64,000 nt of DNA, from assembly GCF_014203605.1 (NCBI RefSeq), contig NZ_JACHJJ010000012.1, positions 1-64,000 on the forward strand, read 5' to 3'. The notes below the pieces were generated by a model. That model did not search any database, was not told where the DNA came from, and saw only the letters and a list, made by a program, of their open reading frames with translations. The DNA is from Thiemannella venezuelensis. GTDB lineage: Bacteria > Actinomycetota > Actinomycetes > Streptosporangiales > Streptosporangiaceae. This document shows positions 44,210 to 51,744 of the stretch, piece after piece (position 1 is the stretch's first letter; each line of letters opens with the position of its first letter). Made by a program: the position numbers and the translations under genes.

Positions 44210-45616
44210 ATGGCAACCGACCCCTCTCTGGAGCACTTCGGCTACCAGCAGGAACTCCGCAGGTCGCTGAGCTTCACCGACCTGCTCGTCTACGGCCTGA
44301 TCTTCATGGTGCCGATCGCCCCGTTCGGCATCTTCGGCAGCGTCTACCAGGGCTCCGGCGGCATGGTCGCCCTCGCCTACGTCATCGGCATGGTCGCGAT
44401 GGCCTTCACCGCACTGTCCTACGCGCAGATGGCCCGGGCCTTCCCGATGGCCGGCTCGGTCTACACCTACGCCGGCCGCGGCATCGCCGCACCGGTCGGC
44501 TTCCTGGCCGGGTGGGTGATCCTGCTCGACTACGTGCTGGTGCCCGCCCTGCTCTACCTCATCGCGAGCTACGCGATGGCCTCGTTCGTTCCCCTCATCC
44601 CCGTCTGGGGCTGGCTGGTCATCTTCGTGCTGCTGAACACGGTGGTGAACTACGCGGGCATCCAGATGACCGCCCGGATCACCAAGGTCATGCTGGTCGC
44701 CGAGCTCATCGTGCTGGCGGTCTTCCTGGTCGTCGGCCTGGTCGCGCTGGCCCAGGGGAAGGCCCAGGCGGGCGCGCTCAGCCCGCTCTTCGACTCCTCG
44801 ACGTTCTCCTGGCCCCTGGTCTTCGGCGCGGTCTCGATCGCGGTGCTGTCCTTCCTCGGGTTCGACGGCATCTCGATGCTGGCCGAGGAGAACCGGGAGG
44901 ACAGCCGGGTGCTCGGGCGGTCCATGGTGGCCGCGCTCGGCCTGGCGGGCGTGCTGTTCATCGCGCAGACCTGGGTGGGCGCGCTGCTGACCCCGGACCG
45001 GGAGAAGCTGCTGGCCGAGGGCGACCCGGCGGGCACCGCGTTCTACGACATGGCCGAGTTCGCCGGGGGCCACTGGCTCGGCGTGCTCACCGCCGTCGCC
45101 ACCGCGATCGCCTGGGGGTTCGCCAACTCGCTGGTCGCCCAGGCCGCCACCTCCCGGCTGCTGTTCGCGATGGCCCGCGACCGCCAGCTCCCCCGGTTCC
45201 TGGCCCGGGTGGACCCGGCCCGGCGGGTCCCGGTCAACGCGACGCTGCTCGTGGCCGCGGTCTCCCTGGCCGTGGGCCTGTACCTGACCACCCGCGACGA
45301 CGGCATCGGCCTGATCAGCGGGCTGGTCAACTTCGGCGCGATGACCGCCTTCCTCGCGCTGCACGTCTCGGTCGTCGTCCACCACGTCCTGCGGCGGGGC
45401 AGCCGCGACTGGTGGCGGCACCTGATCGCCCCGGCGATCGGCTTCGCGATCCTGGTCTACGTCGTGGTCAACGCCAGCATCGCGGCCCAGGCCCTCGGCC
45501 TGGCCTGGCTCGGCCTCGGCGTGGTGGTGCTCGGCGCCTCCTACGCCCTGGGCCGGCGCCCCACCCTGTCCGGCCTGAACGATCCCTCGGACGCCTCCCC
45601 CAAGCAGACCCTCTGA
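44210..45616 (+). CDS. APC family amino acid / amide permease
   Basis: 468 residues, about 12 membrane segments. The N-terminal family marker LRRSLSFTDLLVYGLIFMVPIAPFGIFG and the conserved AFPMAGSVYTYAGRGI are typical of the amino-acid-polyamine-organocation superfamily; FLGFDGISMLAEENRED is another conserved spot. Likely imports a small nitrogen compound. It is followed by the formamidase gene at 86 bases, so amides or amino-acid-like substrates are favoured. Confidence 0.85.
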   Translation: MATDPSLEHFGYQQELRRSLSFTDLLVYGLIFMVPIAPFGIFGSVYQGSGGMVALAYVIGMVAMAFTALSYAQMARAFPMAGSVYTYAGRGIAAPVGFLAGWVILLDYVLVPALLYLIASYAMASFVPLIPVWGWLVIFVLLNTVVNYAGIQMTARITKVMLVAELIVLAVFLVVGLVALAQGKAQAGALSPLFDSSTFSWPLVFGAVSIAVLSFLGFDGISMLAEENREDSRVLGRSMVAALGLAGVLFIAQTWVGALLTPDREKLLAEGDPAGTAFYDMAEFAGGHWLGVLTAVATAIAWGFANSLVAQAATSRLLFAMARDRQLPRFLARVDPARRVPVNATLLVAAVSLAVGLYLTTRDDGIGLISGLVNFGAMTAFLALHVSVVVHHVLRRGSRDWWRHLIAPAIGFAILVYVVVNASIAAQALGLAWLGLGVVVLGASYALGRRPTLSGLNDPSDASPKQTL

Positions 45617-45702
45617 CCGCCCGACCCCAGGAGAGATCACGTGTTCGACGCATCCGAGGCGCCGCCGCCCTCCCCGAGCCCCCGGACCCCGGGAGGCGCA
45701 CG

Positions 45703-46713
45703 ATGAACGTCGTCTCCTACCGGCCCGGCCCGGCCGAACTCGCCTACACCTTCGGCGGCCGTCCCGCCGTCGGCACCGTACGGCCCGGCACGATCCTGGA
45801 GCTGTACACCGAGGACTGCTTCGGCGGGCGGGTCCGCTCGGTCGACGACCTGCCCTCGAAGGTCTGCGAGTTCCCCTACCTCAACCCGGTCACCGGCCCC
45901 TTCCACGTCGAGGGCGCCGAGCCCGGCGACACGCTCGCGCTGCACTTCGTCGCCATCGAGCCGGCCAGGGACTGGGCGGTCTCCACCACGTTCCCGCACT
46001 TCGGCGCGTTGACCGCGACCCACACGACGGCGATGCTGCACCCGCCGCTGGACGAGGTCGTCTGGCGCTACGACGTCGACGCGGAGAAAGGCGTGGTCCG
46101 CTACCGCGCCCGCCGGAGCGACTTCACCGTCGAGCTCCCGCTGGACCCCATGCACGGCACCGTCGGCGTCGCGCCGGGCGCCTCCGAGGCCCGGATGACG
46201 ATCACCCCGGACGCCCACGGCGGCAACATGGACACCCCCGAGCTGCGTGCGGGAGTGACCGTGTACCTCGGCGTGAACGTCGCGGGGGGGCTGTTCGCGA
46301 TCGGCGACGGCCACGCCCGGCAGGGGCACGGCGAGGTCTGCGGCACCGCGGTCGAGGCGGCGATGAACACCGTGGTGGCGGTGGAGCTGATCAAGGGGGT
46401 GAGCACCCCCTGGCCGCGGCTGGAGGACGACGGCCACCTGATGTCCACCGGCTCGGCCCGCCCGCTGGAGGACGCCTACCGGATCAGCCAGCACGACCTG
46501 GTCACCTGGGCCGCCGAGCTCACCGGCCTGGACGTCCTGGACGCCTACCAGCTCGTCAGCCAGGCGGGCCAGGCCCCGGTCGGCAACGTCTGCGACAGCA
46601 ACTACACCATGGTCGCCAAGCTCCCCAAGGACTACCTGGGCGGTCCCGCCGTCTACGAGTCGGCCCACGACCGCCTGCGCTCCCTGGGCCGCCGCTACCT
46701 GTCGGAGCGCTGA
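45703..46713 (+). CDS. Acetamidase/formamidase family hydrolase
   Basis: 336 residues from ATG 45703 with GGGAGG six bases upstream. FmdA/AmdA features: ILELYTEDCFGGR, HVEGAEPGDTLALHF, TPDAHGGNMDTPEL, the GDGHARQGHGEVCGTAVE metal and catalytic region, and NYTMVAKLPKDYLG. Hydrolyses formamide or acetamide to the acid and ammonia. If formamide is used, the formate could be oxidised by the dehydrogenase encoded at 14-18.9 kb. It forms a small operon with the permease. Confidence 0.88.
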   Translation: MNVVSYRPGPAELAYTFGGRPAVGTVRPGTILELYTEDCFGGRVRSVDDLPSKVCEFPYLNPVTGPFHVEGAEPGDTLALHFVAIEPARDWAVSTTFPHFGALTATHTTAMLHPPLDEVVWRYDVDAEKGVVRYRARRSDFTVELPLDPMHGTVGVAPGASEARMTITPDAHGGNMDTPELRAGVTVYLGVNVAGGLFAIGDGHARQGHGEVCGTAVEAAMNTVVAVELIKGVSTPWPRLEDDGHLMSTGSARPLEDAYRISQHDLVTWAAELTGLDVLDAYQLVSQAGQAPVGNVCDSNYTMVAKLPKDYLGGPAVYESAHDRLRSLGRRYLSER

Positions 46714-46726
46714 CAGCCCCGGAACC

Positions 46727-46768
46727 GTCCCGCACCGCCGCACGACCCGGAGTGCGACGGCGCGGGAC
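46727..46768 (+). terminator. Hairpin after the formamidase gene
   Basis: Arms GTCCCGCACCGCCGCAC and GTGCGACGGCGCGGGAC pair with two mismatches around an eight-base loop, 13 bases after the stop. Confidence 0.6.
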
Positions 46769-46813
46769 CTCCCGGAGAGCGCCGCCGTCCCTCCCCACGA
46801 CCCGGGCGCGCCG

Positions 46814-47704
46814 TCACGGCCGGGCGGCTCTGACGATGTCCTCGCAGAGGGCGTGGGTGGCCAGGGCGTCTCCGGCGTCGAGGACGGCGCCCGAGCGGAC
46901 CGCGTCCAGGAACTCCAGGCAGACCTGCTCGATGCCGCGCTGGCGGGAGACCGGGGTCCAGTCGCCGCGCCGGGTGAGGGTCTCGGTCCCGGCGTAGTCG
47001 GTCACCTCGGCGAGGTTGGCCACCCGGCGCTTGGCGCCGCCGCCCATGACCTCCACGGTCTCCTCGGACGCGCCGCCCACCCTGTTCATGATCCCGAAGG
47101 CGGTGAAGCCGTCGCCGGAGAGCTCCAGGGTCACGTGCTCCAGCAGGCCGTCCCTGACCCGGGTCCGGATGCCGGTGTGCCCGACCTCGCCGGGGACCAG
47201 GAAACGGAGGGTGTCCACGACGTGGACGAAGTCGTCGAAGATCGCGGTCCGCGGGTCCTCGGCCAGCCCTCTGCGGTTCTTCTGCATCACGACCAGGTGC
47301 CGGGGCAGGTCCAGCAGGGCCGCGTAGGACGGCGCCCGGCGGCGGTTGAAGCCCACGAGCAGGGAGCGCTCCCGCTCGCGCGCCAGCCGTACGAGACGCT
47401 CGGACTCGGCGAGGGTGTAGGCGATCGGCTTGTCCAGGTAGACGTGGACGCCCGCACGGAGCAGCGGTTCGACGATCTCCGCGTGCGCGCTCGTGGCCGC
47501 GTGCACGAAGGCGGCGTCGACTCCCGCCTTCACGACCTCCTCCACCGAGGTGAAGCGGGGCCCGATCCGGTGGGCGTCGCCGAGCCGGTCGAGGACGGCC
47601 CGGTTGCGGGTGCACAGGTGGAGGTCGAGGCCGGGCAGCGCGGACAGGACCGGCAGGTAGGCCTTCTCCGCGATGTCCCCGAGACCGATCATGGCAATCT
47701 TCAT
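46814..47704 (-). CDS. Gfo/Idh/MocA family oxidoreductase
   Basis: 296 residues. N-terminal NAD(P)-binding MKIAMIGLGDIAEKAYLPVL, the family lysine in HVYLDKPIAYTLAESERL, and a C-terminal half opening FDDFVHVVDTLRFL. Family members oxidise or reduce sugars and cyclitols; the substrate cannot be told. Single gene between a terminator and the epimerase gene. Confidence 0.85.
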   Translation of the reverse strand: MKIAMIGLGDIAEKAYLPVLSALPGLDLHLCTRNRAVLDRLGDAHRIGPRFTSVEEVVKAGVDAAFVHAATSAHAEIVEPLLRAGVHVYLDKPIAYTLAESERLVRLARERERSLLVGFNRRRAPSYAALLDLPRHLVVMQKNRRGLAEDPRTAIFDDFVHVVDTLRFLVPGEVGHTGIRTRVRDGLLEHVTLELSGDGFTAFGIMNRVGGASEETVEVMGGGAKRRVANLAEVTDYAGTETLTRRGDWTPVSRQRGIEQVCLEFLDAVRSGAVLDAGDALATHALCEDIVRAARP

Positions 47705-47832
47705 GCCGCGACCCTACGGCCTGCGGCCCGGGCCGGACGGCCGGATCGCATGGCGTGCCGTCCGGTCCGGGCCGCACGCCTCTCCCTACGGCCCTGCGCA
47801 CACCCTTCCACGCGGGCCTGCCCCGGAAGGGC

Positions 47833-48777
47833 TCACGCCGCCGTGGCCAGGCGCTCGCGCCACCAGGCGATCGTCTCGGCCAGTGCCTCGTCCATCGGGG
47901 TGGGCGCCGTGCCGAAGGTCACCTGGAAGTCGGTGGAGTCGAGGACGAACGGCCGGACGAACTGGTACCGCAGCTCCTCCAGCTCGCCGAGCACGGGAGA
48001 GAAGGCTCCCGCCGTGCGGAGCAGCCAGTGGGGCATGGCCCTGACCCCGGGGTTGCGCACCCCGGCCAGTTCGCACAGGCGCTCCGCCACGGCGCGGTAG
48101 GTCATCGCGGGTCCCGTCGGGACGTGCCAGGCGCGGCCCCAGGACCGGTCGTCGCCTGCGGCGGTCACCAGGGCGCGGGCCACGTCGGGCACGTAGGTCC
48201 AGCTGTGCGGCTGGTCCGGGTCGCCGATGTGGCGGACGGCCTTGCCCGTGAGCAGGCGGGGGACGAGCCTGTCGCCCAGGTGCGACTGGTCCAGGCAGCC
48301 GGGGCCGAAGTAGTCGGACCCGCGCACCTCGGTCACCCGGACCCGCCCGGCCTCGTGCGCGGCCAGGGCATCGCGCCACATGCGGGCTCGGATGGCGCCC
48401 TTGGCCGAGGGTGGCGCGAGCGGGTCGCCCTCCTTCATCGGGCGGCCGGGCGCGGCGTAGACGTAGAGGTTGCCGAGGATGACGTATCCGGCTCCGGCGG
48501 CCTCGGCGGCCCCCAGCAGGGACCCCGCCATCGGCGGCCAGTCCTGCGCCCAGCGGTGGTAGGGCGGGTTGACGCAGTTGTAGAGGGTGTCGGCGCCCTG
48601 CGTCAGGGCGGTCATCCGCTCCCGGTCGGCCGCGTCCGCGGCGACCTTGCGGACCCCGGGCAGGTCGGGGCCGGAACCGGACCGGCTGACGAGGACGACC
48701 TCGTGCCCCTGCCCGGCCAGCAGCGCGGCGACCTGGGAGCCGACCTGTCCCGCCCCGGCGATGACGTGCTTACCCAT
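47833..48777 (-). CDS. NAD(P)-dependent epimerase/dehydratase-like protein
   Basis: 314 residues from ATG 48777 (MGKHVIAGAGQVGSQVAALLAG), an extended short-chain dehydrogenase fold. The glycine motif is GAGQVGS; the catalytic YxxxK is not obvious. NCVNPPYHRWAQDWPPMAGSLL and the substrate side HSWTYVPDVARALV fit the atypical NmrA/epimerase type. AGAGGA is suitably placed; ATG 48783 is an alternative. Lies downstream of the small YrdB-like gene and opposite the TetR gene, whose operators may control both. Confidence 0.8.
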   Translation of the reverse strand: MGKHVIAGAGQVGSQVAALLAGQGHEVVLVSRSGSGPDLPGVRKVAADAADRERMTALTQGADTLYNCVNPPYHRWAQDWPPMAGSLLGAAEAAGAGYVILGNLYVYAAPGRPMKEGDPLAPPSAKGAIRARMWRDALAAHEAGRVRVTEVRGSDYFGPGCLDQSHLGDRLVPRLLTGKAVRHIGDPDQPHSWTYVPDVARALVTAAGDDRSWGRAWHVPTGPAMTYRAVAERLCELAGVRNPGVRAMPHWLLRTAGAFSPVLGELEELRYQFVRPFVLDSTDFQVTFGTAPTPMDEALAETIAWWRERLATAA

Positions 48778-48795
48778 GATCATTCTTCCTCTCAT

Positions 48796-48835
48796 CGGTT
48801 CCTGCCGGTTCTCACCGGTTCTCACTGGTTCCAGG
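48796..48835. repeat. Four tandem 10-base units at the YrdB-like stop codon
   Basis: CGGTTCCTGC, CGGTTCTCAC, CGGTTCTCAC, TGGTTCCAGG. The first two lie between the genes and the last two include the stop and final codons of the YrdB-like gene. Likely local slippage; the number of units may vary between strains. Confidence 0.6.
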
Positions 48836-49166
48836 CGAGCCGCAGGATGGCGTTGACGACGTAGACGGCGGCGAAGGCGAGCGCCGGGGTGAGGCGGCCG
48901 GCCAGGGCGAGGGCCGCGGCGCCGCCGCCGAACCAGAGCAGCTCCAGCGCCACCCTGGCCAGTCCGGTCAGCGGGACCCGGGCGTCGTTGGCGGCGCCGA
49001 AGACCGCCCAGACCGCGATGAACAGGGCGACCCCGCCGAGCCCGAGGAGCAGTTTCACCGGCCAGTTCTGGCCCGCGGTGAAGCCCCAGTAGCCGACCGA
49101 GGCCAGCACACCCAGCTCCAGCAGGAACATCACGAGGAGGTTGGTGCTCTTGGCGAGGGGCAGCAT
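48822..49166 (-). CDS. YrdB-like (DUF2568) small membrane protein
   Basis: 114 residues with four membrane helices. LLVMFLLELGVLASVGYWGF and VWAVFGAANDARVPL are the marks of this family, whose function is unknown. Divergent from the tetR gene; the two TetR-type palindromes lie directly between, so it is a probable target of that regulator together with the downstream epimerase. Confidence 0.82.
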   Translation of the reverse strand: MLPLAKSTNLLVMFLLELGVLASVGYWGFTAGQNWPVKLLLGLGGVALFIAVWAVFGAANDARVPLTGLARVALELLWFGGGAAALALAGRLTPALAFAAVYVVNAILRLAWNQ

Positions 49167-49197
49167 CGGGACTCCTTAGAGATTGCCGTTCCGTTCT

Positions 49198-49212
49198 GAG
49201 AGCAATGCTCTC
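49198..49212. promoter_or_regulatory. TetR operator 1: GAGAGCA-A-TGCTCTC
   Basis: Perfect 15-base palindrome between the YrdB-like gene and tetR, 32 bases from the YrdB-like start. Confidence 0.8.
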
Positions 49213-49232
49213 TCATTGGAGCAGAGTCCGTC

Positions 49233-49247
49233 AAGAGCAGTGCTCTC
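49233..49247. promoter_or_regulatory. TetR operator 2: AAGAGCA-G-TGCTCTC
   Basis: Second copy of the same palindrome, 35 bases centre to centre from the first (one mismatch at the outer base) and 33 bases before the tetR start. One operator per divergent promoter is the likely layout. Confidence 0.8.
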
Positions 49248-49279
49248 GTTTCTCTTCGGTGCTCTGGTACGGTCGTCGC

Positions 49280-49999
49280 ATGAACGCAGGCCGTACAGCA
49301 CGGGAACGGGTCCGGGCCGAGCTGACCCGCGAGATCACCGACATAGCGCGCAGGCAGCTGGCCGTCGACGGCGCGGCGGGGCTCTCGCTCCGCGCGGTCG
49401 CCCGGGAGATGGGCATGGTCTCCTCGGCGATCTACCGCTACTTCCCCTCCCGGGACGACCTGCTCACAGCGCTGATCATCGACGGCTACAACACCGCCGG
49501 CGAGGCCGTCGAGAGGGCCGACGCCGCCTGCCCGCGCTCCGACTACACCGGACGGTGGCTGGCGGTCTGCCACGCCGTGCGGGACTGGGCGCTGGCCCGC
49601 CCGCACGAGTACGCGCTGCTGTACGGCTCGCCCGTGCCCGGCTACCAGGCGCCGATGGACACCGTCACCGCGGCGGTCCGCGACACCGTCGTCTACGGCC
49701 GGATCCTCTCCGAGGCCCATGCCGCCGGGGCCCTGAACCCGCCGGGCGTCTGCCCTCCCGCGCCCGCCTCCTTCGCCGGCGACGCGGCACGCGTGCGCGA
49801 GGTCATGCCCGGCGTCCCCGACGACGTGGTCGCCCGCGCCCTGGTCGCCTGGAGCGGCCTGTTCGGCTGGGTGAGCTTCGAGCTGTTCGGCCAGTTCAAC
49901 GCCGTGGTCCTGGATCCGGCGACGGCCTTCGGCCACGCCATGCGCTGCCACGCCGCCCTGCTCGGGCTCCCGGCTCCCGCCGCTCCCCCGCACCGGTAG
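49280..49999 (+). CDS. TetR family regulator
   Basis: 239 residues from ATG 49280. N-terminal helix-turn-helix AAGLSLRAVAREMGMVSSAIYRYFPSRDDLL is a textbook TetR domain; the C-terminal ligand domain (TetR_C_33-like, FGWVSFELFGQF) is hydrophobic. Earlier starts would run through the operators. Divergent from the YrdB-like gene; autoregulation through twin palindromes is expected. Ligand unknown. Confidence 0.9.
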   Translation: MNAGRTARERVRAELTREITDIARRQLAVDGAAGLSLRAVAREMGMVSSAIYRYFPSRDDLLTALIIDGYNTAGEAVERADAACPRSDYTGRWLAVCHAVRDWALARPHEYALLYGSPVPGYQAPMDTVTAAVRDTVVYGRILSEAHAAGALNPPGVCPPAPASFAGDAARVREVMPGVPDDVVARALVAWSGLFGWVSFELFGQFNAVVLDPATAFGHAMRCHAALLGLPAPAAPPHR

Positions 50000-50073
50000 A
50001 CGGCCCCGCTCCCTCCGGCGGCGGGGCGGACGGGCGGGTGCGGCGTCCGGGGCGGCGGTGGCAGGATGCCGGG

Positions 50074-51198
50074 ATGGATTCGATCTTGCGTAGCGCGGGC
50101 GAGCTGCTCGGCACCGAACTGTCCGACCCGGTCGACCTGGGCGGCAGCATGCGCAGCACCGTGCTGCGCTGCCGTACGGCCGGCGGCGGAACCGTGATCG
50201 TCAAGTCGTTCACCGACGGGCCCGAGGGGCTGCGCGGTTTCACCTCCGAGGCGGCCGGGCTCTCACTGCGGCTGGCGGGCCCCGAACTGCTGGGCGTGGA
50301 CACCTCCGTGCCGCTGGTGGTGATGGCGGATCTCGGAGACGCGCCGTCCCTGGCGGACGTCCTGCTCGGGGACGATCCGGAGGCCGCCGCGGAGGGCCTG
50401 CTGACCTGGGCCCGCGGGCTCGGGCGGCTGGCCGCGGGGTCGGTGCCCAGGCGCGCCGACCTCGCGTCGCTCTGGACGCGGTACGGCGGAGGCGCGACGT
50501 CCTGGGAGGACGAGCCGTGGATCGGGCAGAACGCCGCCCGCCTGCTCGCCTCGCTCGCCGGAGCCGGGCTCGTGATGCCGGCCGGGCTGGCCGGGGAGCT
50601 GGCCGGGATCGGGGCGGTGGCCGCGGAGGAGTACCCGGCGTTCACCCCGGGCGACACCTGCCCCGACAACAACCTGCTCACCACGGAGGGCCTGCGGCTG
50701 ATCGACTTCGAGGCCGCCTGCTTCCAGTCGGTCTTCCTGACCGCCGCGTACTGCCGGATGCCGTTCTCCACCTGCTGGTGCGTCTTCCGGCTCCCGTCCG
50801 GGCTGGCGGAGGAGATCGAGCGGGTCTTCCGCGCGGAGGTCGTGGCGGCCTACCCGGCGCTGGCGGAGGACGAGGTCTGGCAGGCGGGGATGCGGCGGGC
50901 GACCGTGGTCTGGACGGTGTTCGCGACGGTGAACATGCTGCCGCGCACCGTGGAGGACGGGCCGATCCACCGGACCCGGCGGCCGGTCCCGACCCGGCGG
51001 CAGGTGCTGAGGCACCGCTGGGAGCTGGCGAGCACGGTCGAGGAGTATCCGGCGTTCGCCGAGACGATGCGGCTGCTGCTGCGGGAGGTCGCCGGAGGCT
51101 GGGACGTGCCCCCGCTGCCCGGGTACCCCGCGTTCTCCGGCCTGCGCGCCGGACCGGCCGGCCCGGCCGCCGCGGCCGTACCGACCGGCTCGCAATGA
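50074..51198 (+). CDS. Phosphotransferase-fold protein (APH-like), atypical catalytic loop
   Basis: 374 residues. Kinase-like features: GGGTVIVKSF (ATP-site lysine), PLVVMADLGDAPSL hinge, TPGDTCPDNNLLTTEG catalytic loop and LIDFEAACFQ for metal binding. The usual HGDxxxxN reads PGDTCPDNN, so the His is lost while Asp and Asn remain. It may phosphorylate a small molecule, but there is no reason to call it an antibiotic resistance gene. Preceded by TetR in the same direction, not evidently co-regulated. Confidence 0.65.
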   Translation: MDSILRSAGELLGTELSDPVDLGGSMRSTVLRCRTAGGGTVIVKSFTDGPEGLRGFTSEAAGLSLRLAGPELLGVDTSVPLVVMADLGDAPSLADVLLGDDPEAAAEGLLTWARGLGRLAAGSVPRRADLASLWTRYGGGATSWEDEPWIGQNAARLLASLAGAGLVMPAGLAGELAGIGAVAAEEYPAFTPGDTCPDNNLLTTEGLRLIDFEAACFQSVFLTAAYCRMPFSTCWCVFRLPSGLAEEIERVFRAEVVAAYPALAEDEVWQAGMRRATVVWTVFATVNMLPRTVEDGPIHRTRRPVPTRRQVLRHRWELASTVEEYPAFAETMRLLLREVAGGWDVPPLPGYPAFSGLRAGPAGPAAAAVPTGSQ

Positions 51199-51501
51199 CT
51201 CCGGCGCGACCGCCGGCGCCGGTCCCCTCGCGGGCACGGGCGATCTCGCGCACCTTGCCCGCGTTCAGCGGACGGCGGCACTTCCCCGCCGGTCGAATAC
51301 GTTTTCCGTCCTTTCTTCAGGGATGAATCCCGGCTTTCTGCCGGACGAAATTCTCAATCAGCGCGATATCCGCAAATCCATTACCCCTTTCTTGGGATTG
51401 AGCTTGTTCTGTTGACATGCTGTTGATTACCGTGTGAATGACGTGGGGGACGCCGCCTCCTGATCTGGTTCTGGTGCAGCGAGCCGTACGAGGGGAGCAG
51501 C
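51199..51501. other. Intergenic stretch before the WXG100-like module
   Basis: 303 bases, no gene seen. From about 51290 the sequence is AT-richer than its surroundings; TTGACA at 51412-51417 is a likely -35 box for the module starting at 51502. A CCGGCTTTCTGCCGG hairpin near 51331-51345 could end transcription from the left. Confidence 0.5.
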
Positions 51502-51744
51502 GTGGCCGAGCTCGATCGCGAGGCGATGCGGGCCGTCGTGGAGCGGATCCGGCGGCTCTCGGACGAGCACTGGTGGGCGCTCGATCCCTCCTGCCGCCTG
51601 ATGGAGGACGACGCGTGGGTGGGGCCCGCGGGTGCCCGGTTCGGCACGCAGGTCCACGCCGACCAGCGGGAGCTGCGCGCCGTGCTCGCAGAGGCGGTGC
51701 ACAGCGCGGAGCGGAAGCTCGCCTCGCTGCCGGAGCGGCCATGA
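51502..51744 (+). CDS. Small WXG100-like helical protein
   Basis: 80 residues, mostly helical, with a central DDAWVGPAGARFG turn that resembles the W-x-G bend of WXG100 (ESX) proteins, between two helices of about 35 residues. GTG start. Its stop overlaps the start of the next gene (ATGA). WXG100 proteins are carried by type VII secretion and usually pair with a larger partner. No ESX ATPase is in the window, so secretion would need a system elsewhere. Confidence 0.6.
   Translation: MAELDREAMRAVVERIRRLSDEHWWALDPSCRLMEDDAWVGPAGARFGTQVHADQRELRAVLAEAVHSAERKLASLPERP

Noticed and set aside
50074-51198. Aminoglycoside resistance gene
   Set aside because: Only the kinase fold is visible; the catalytic His is missing, and context gives no link to antibiotics.
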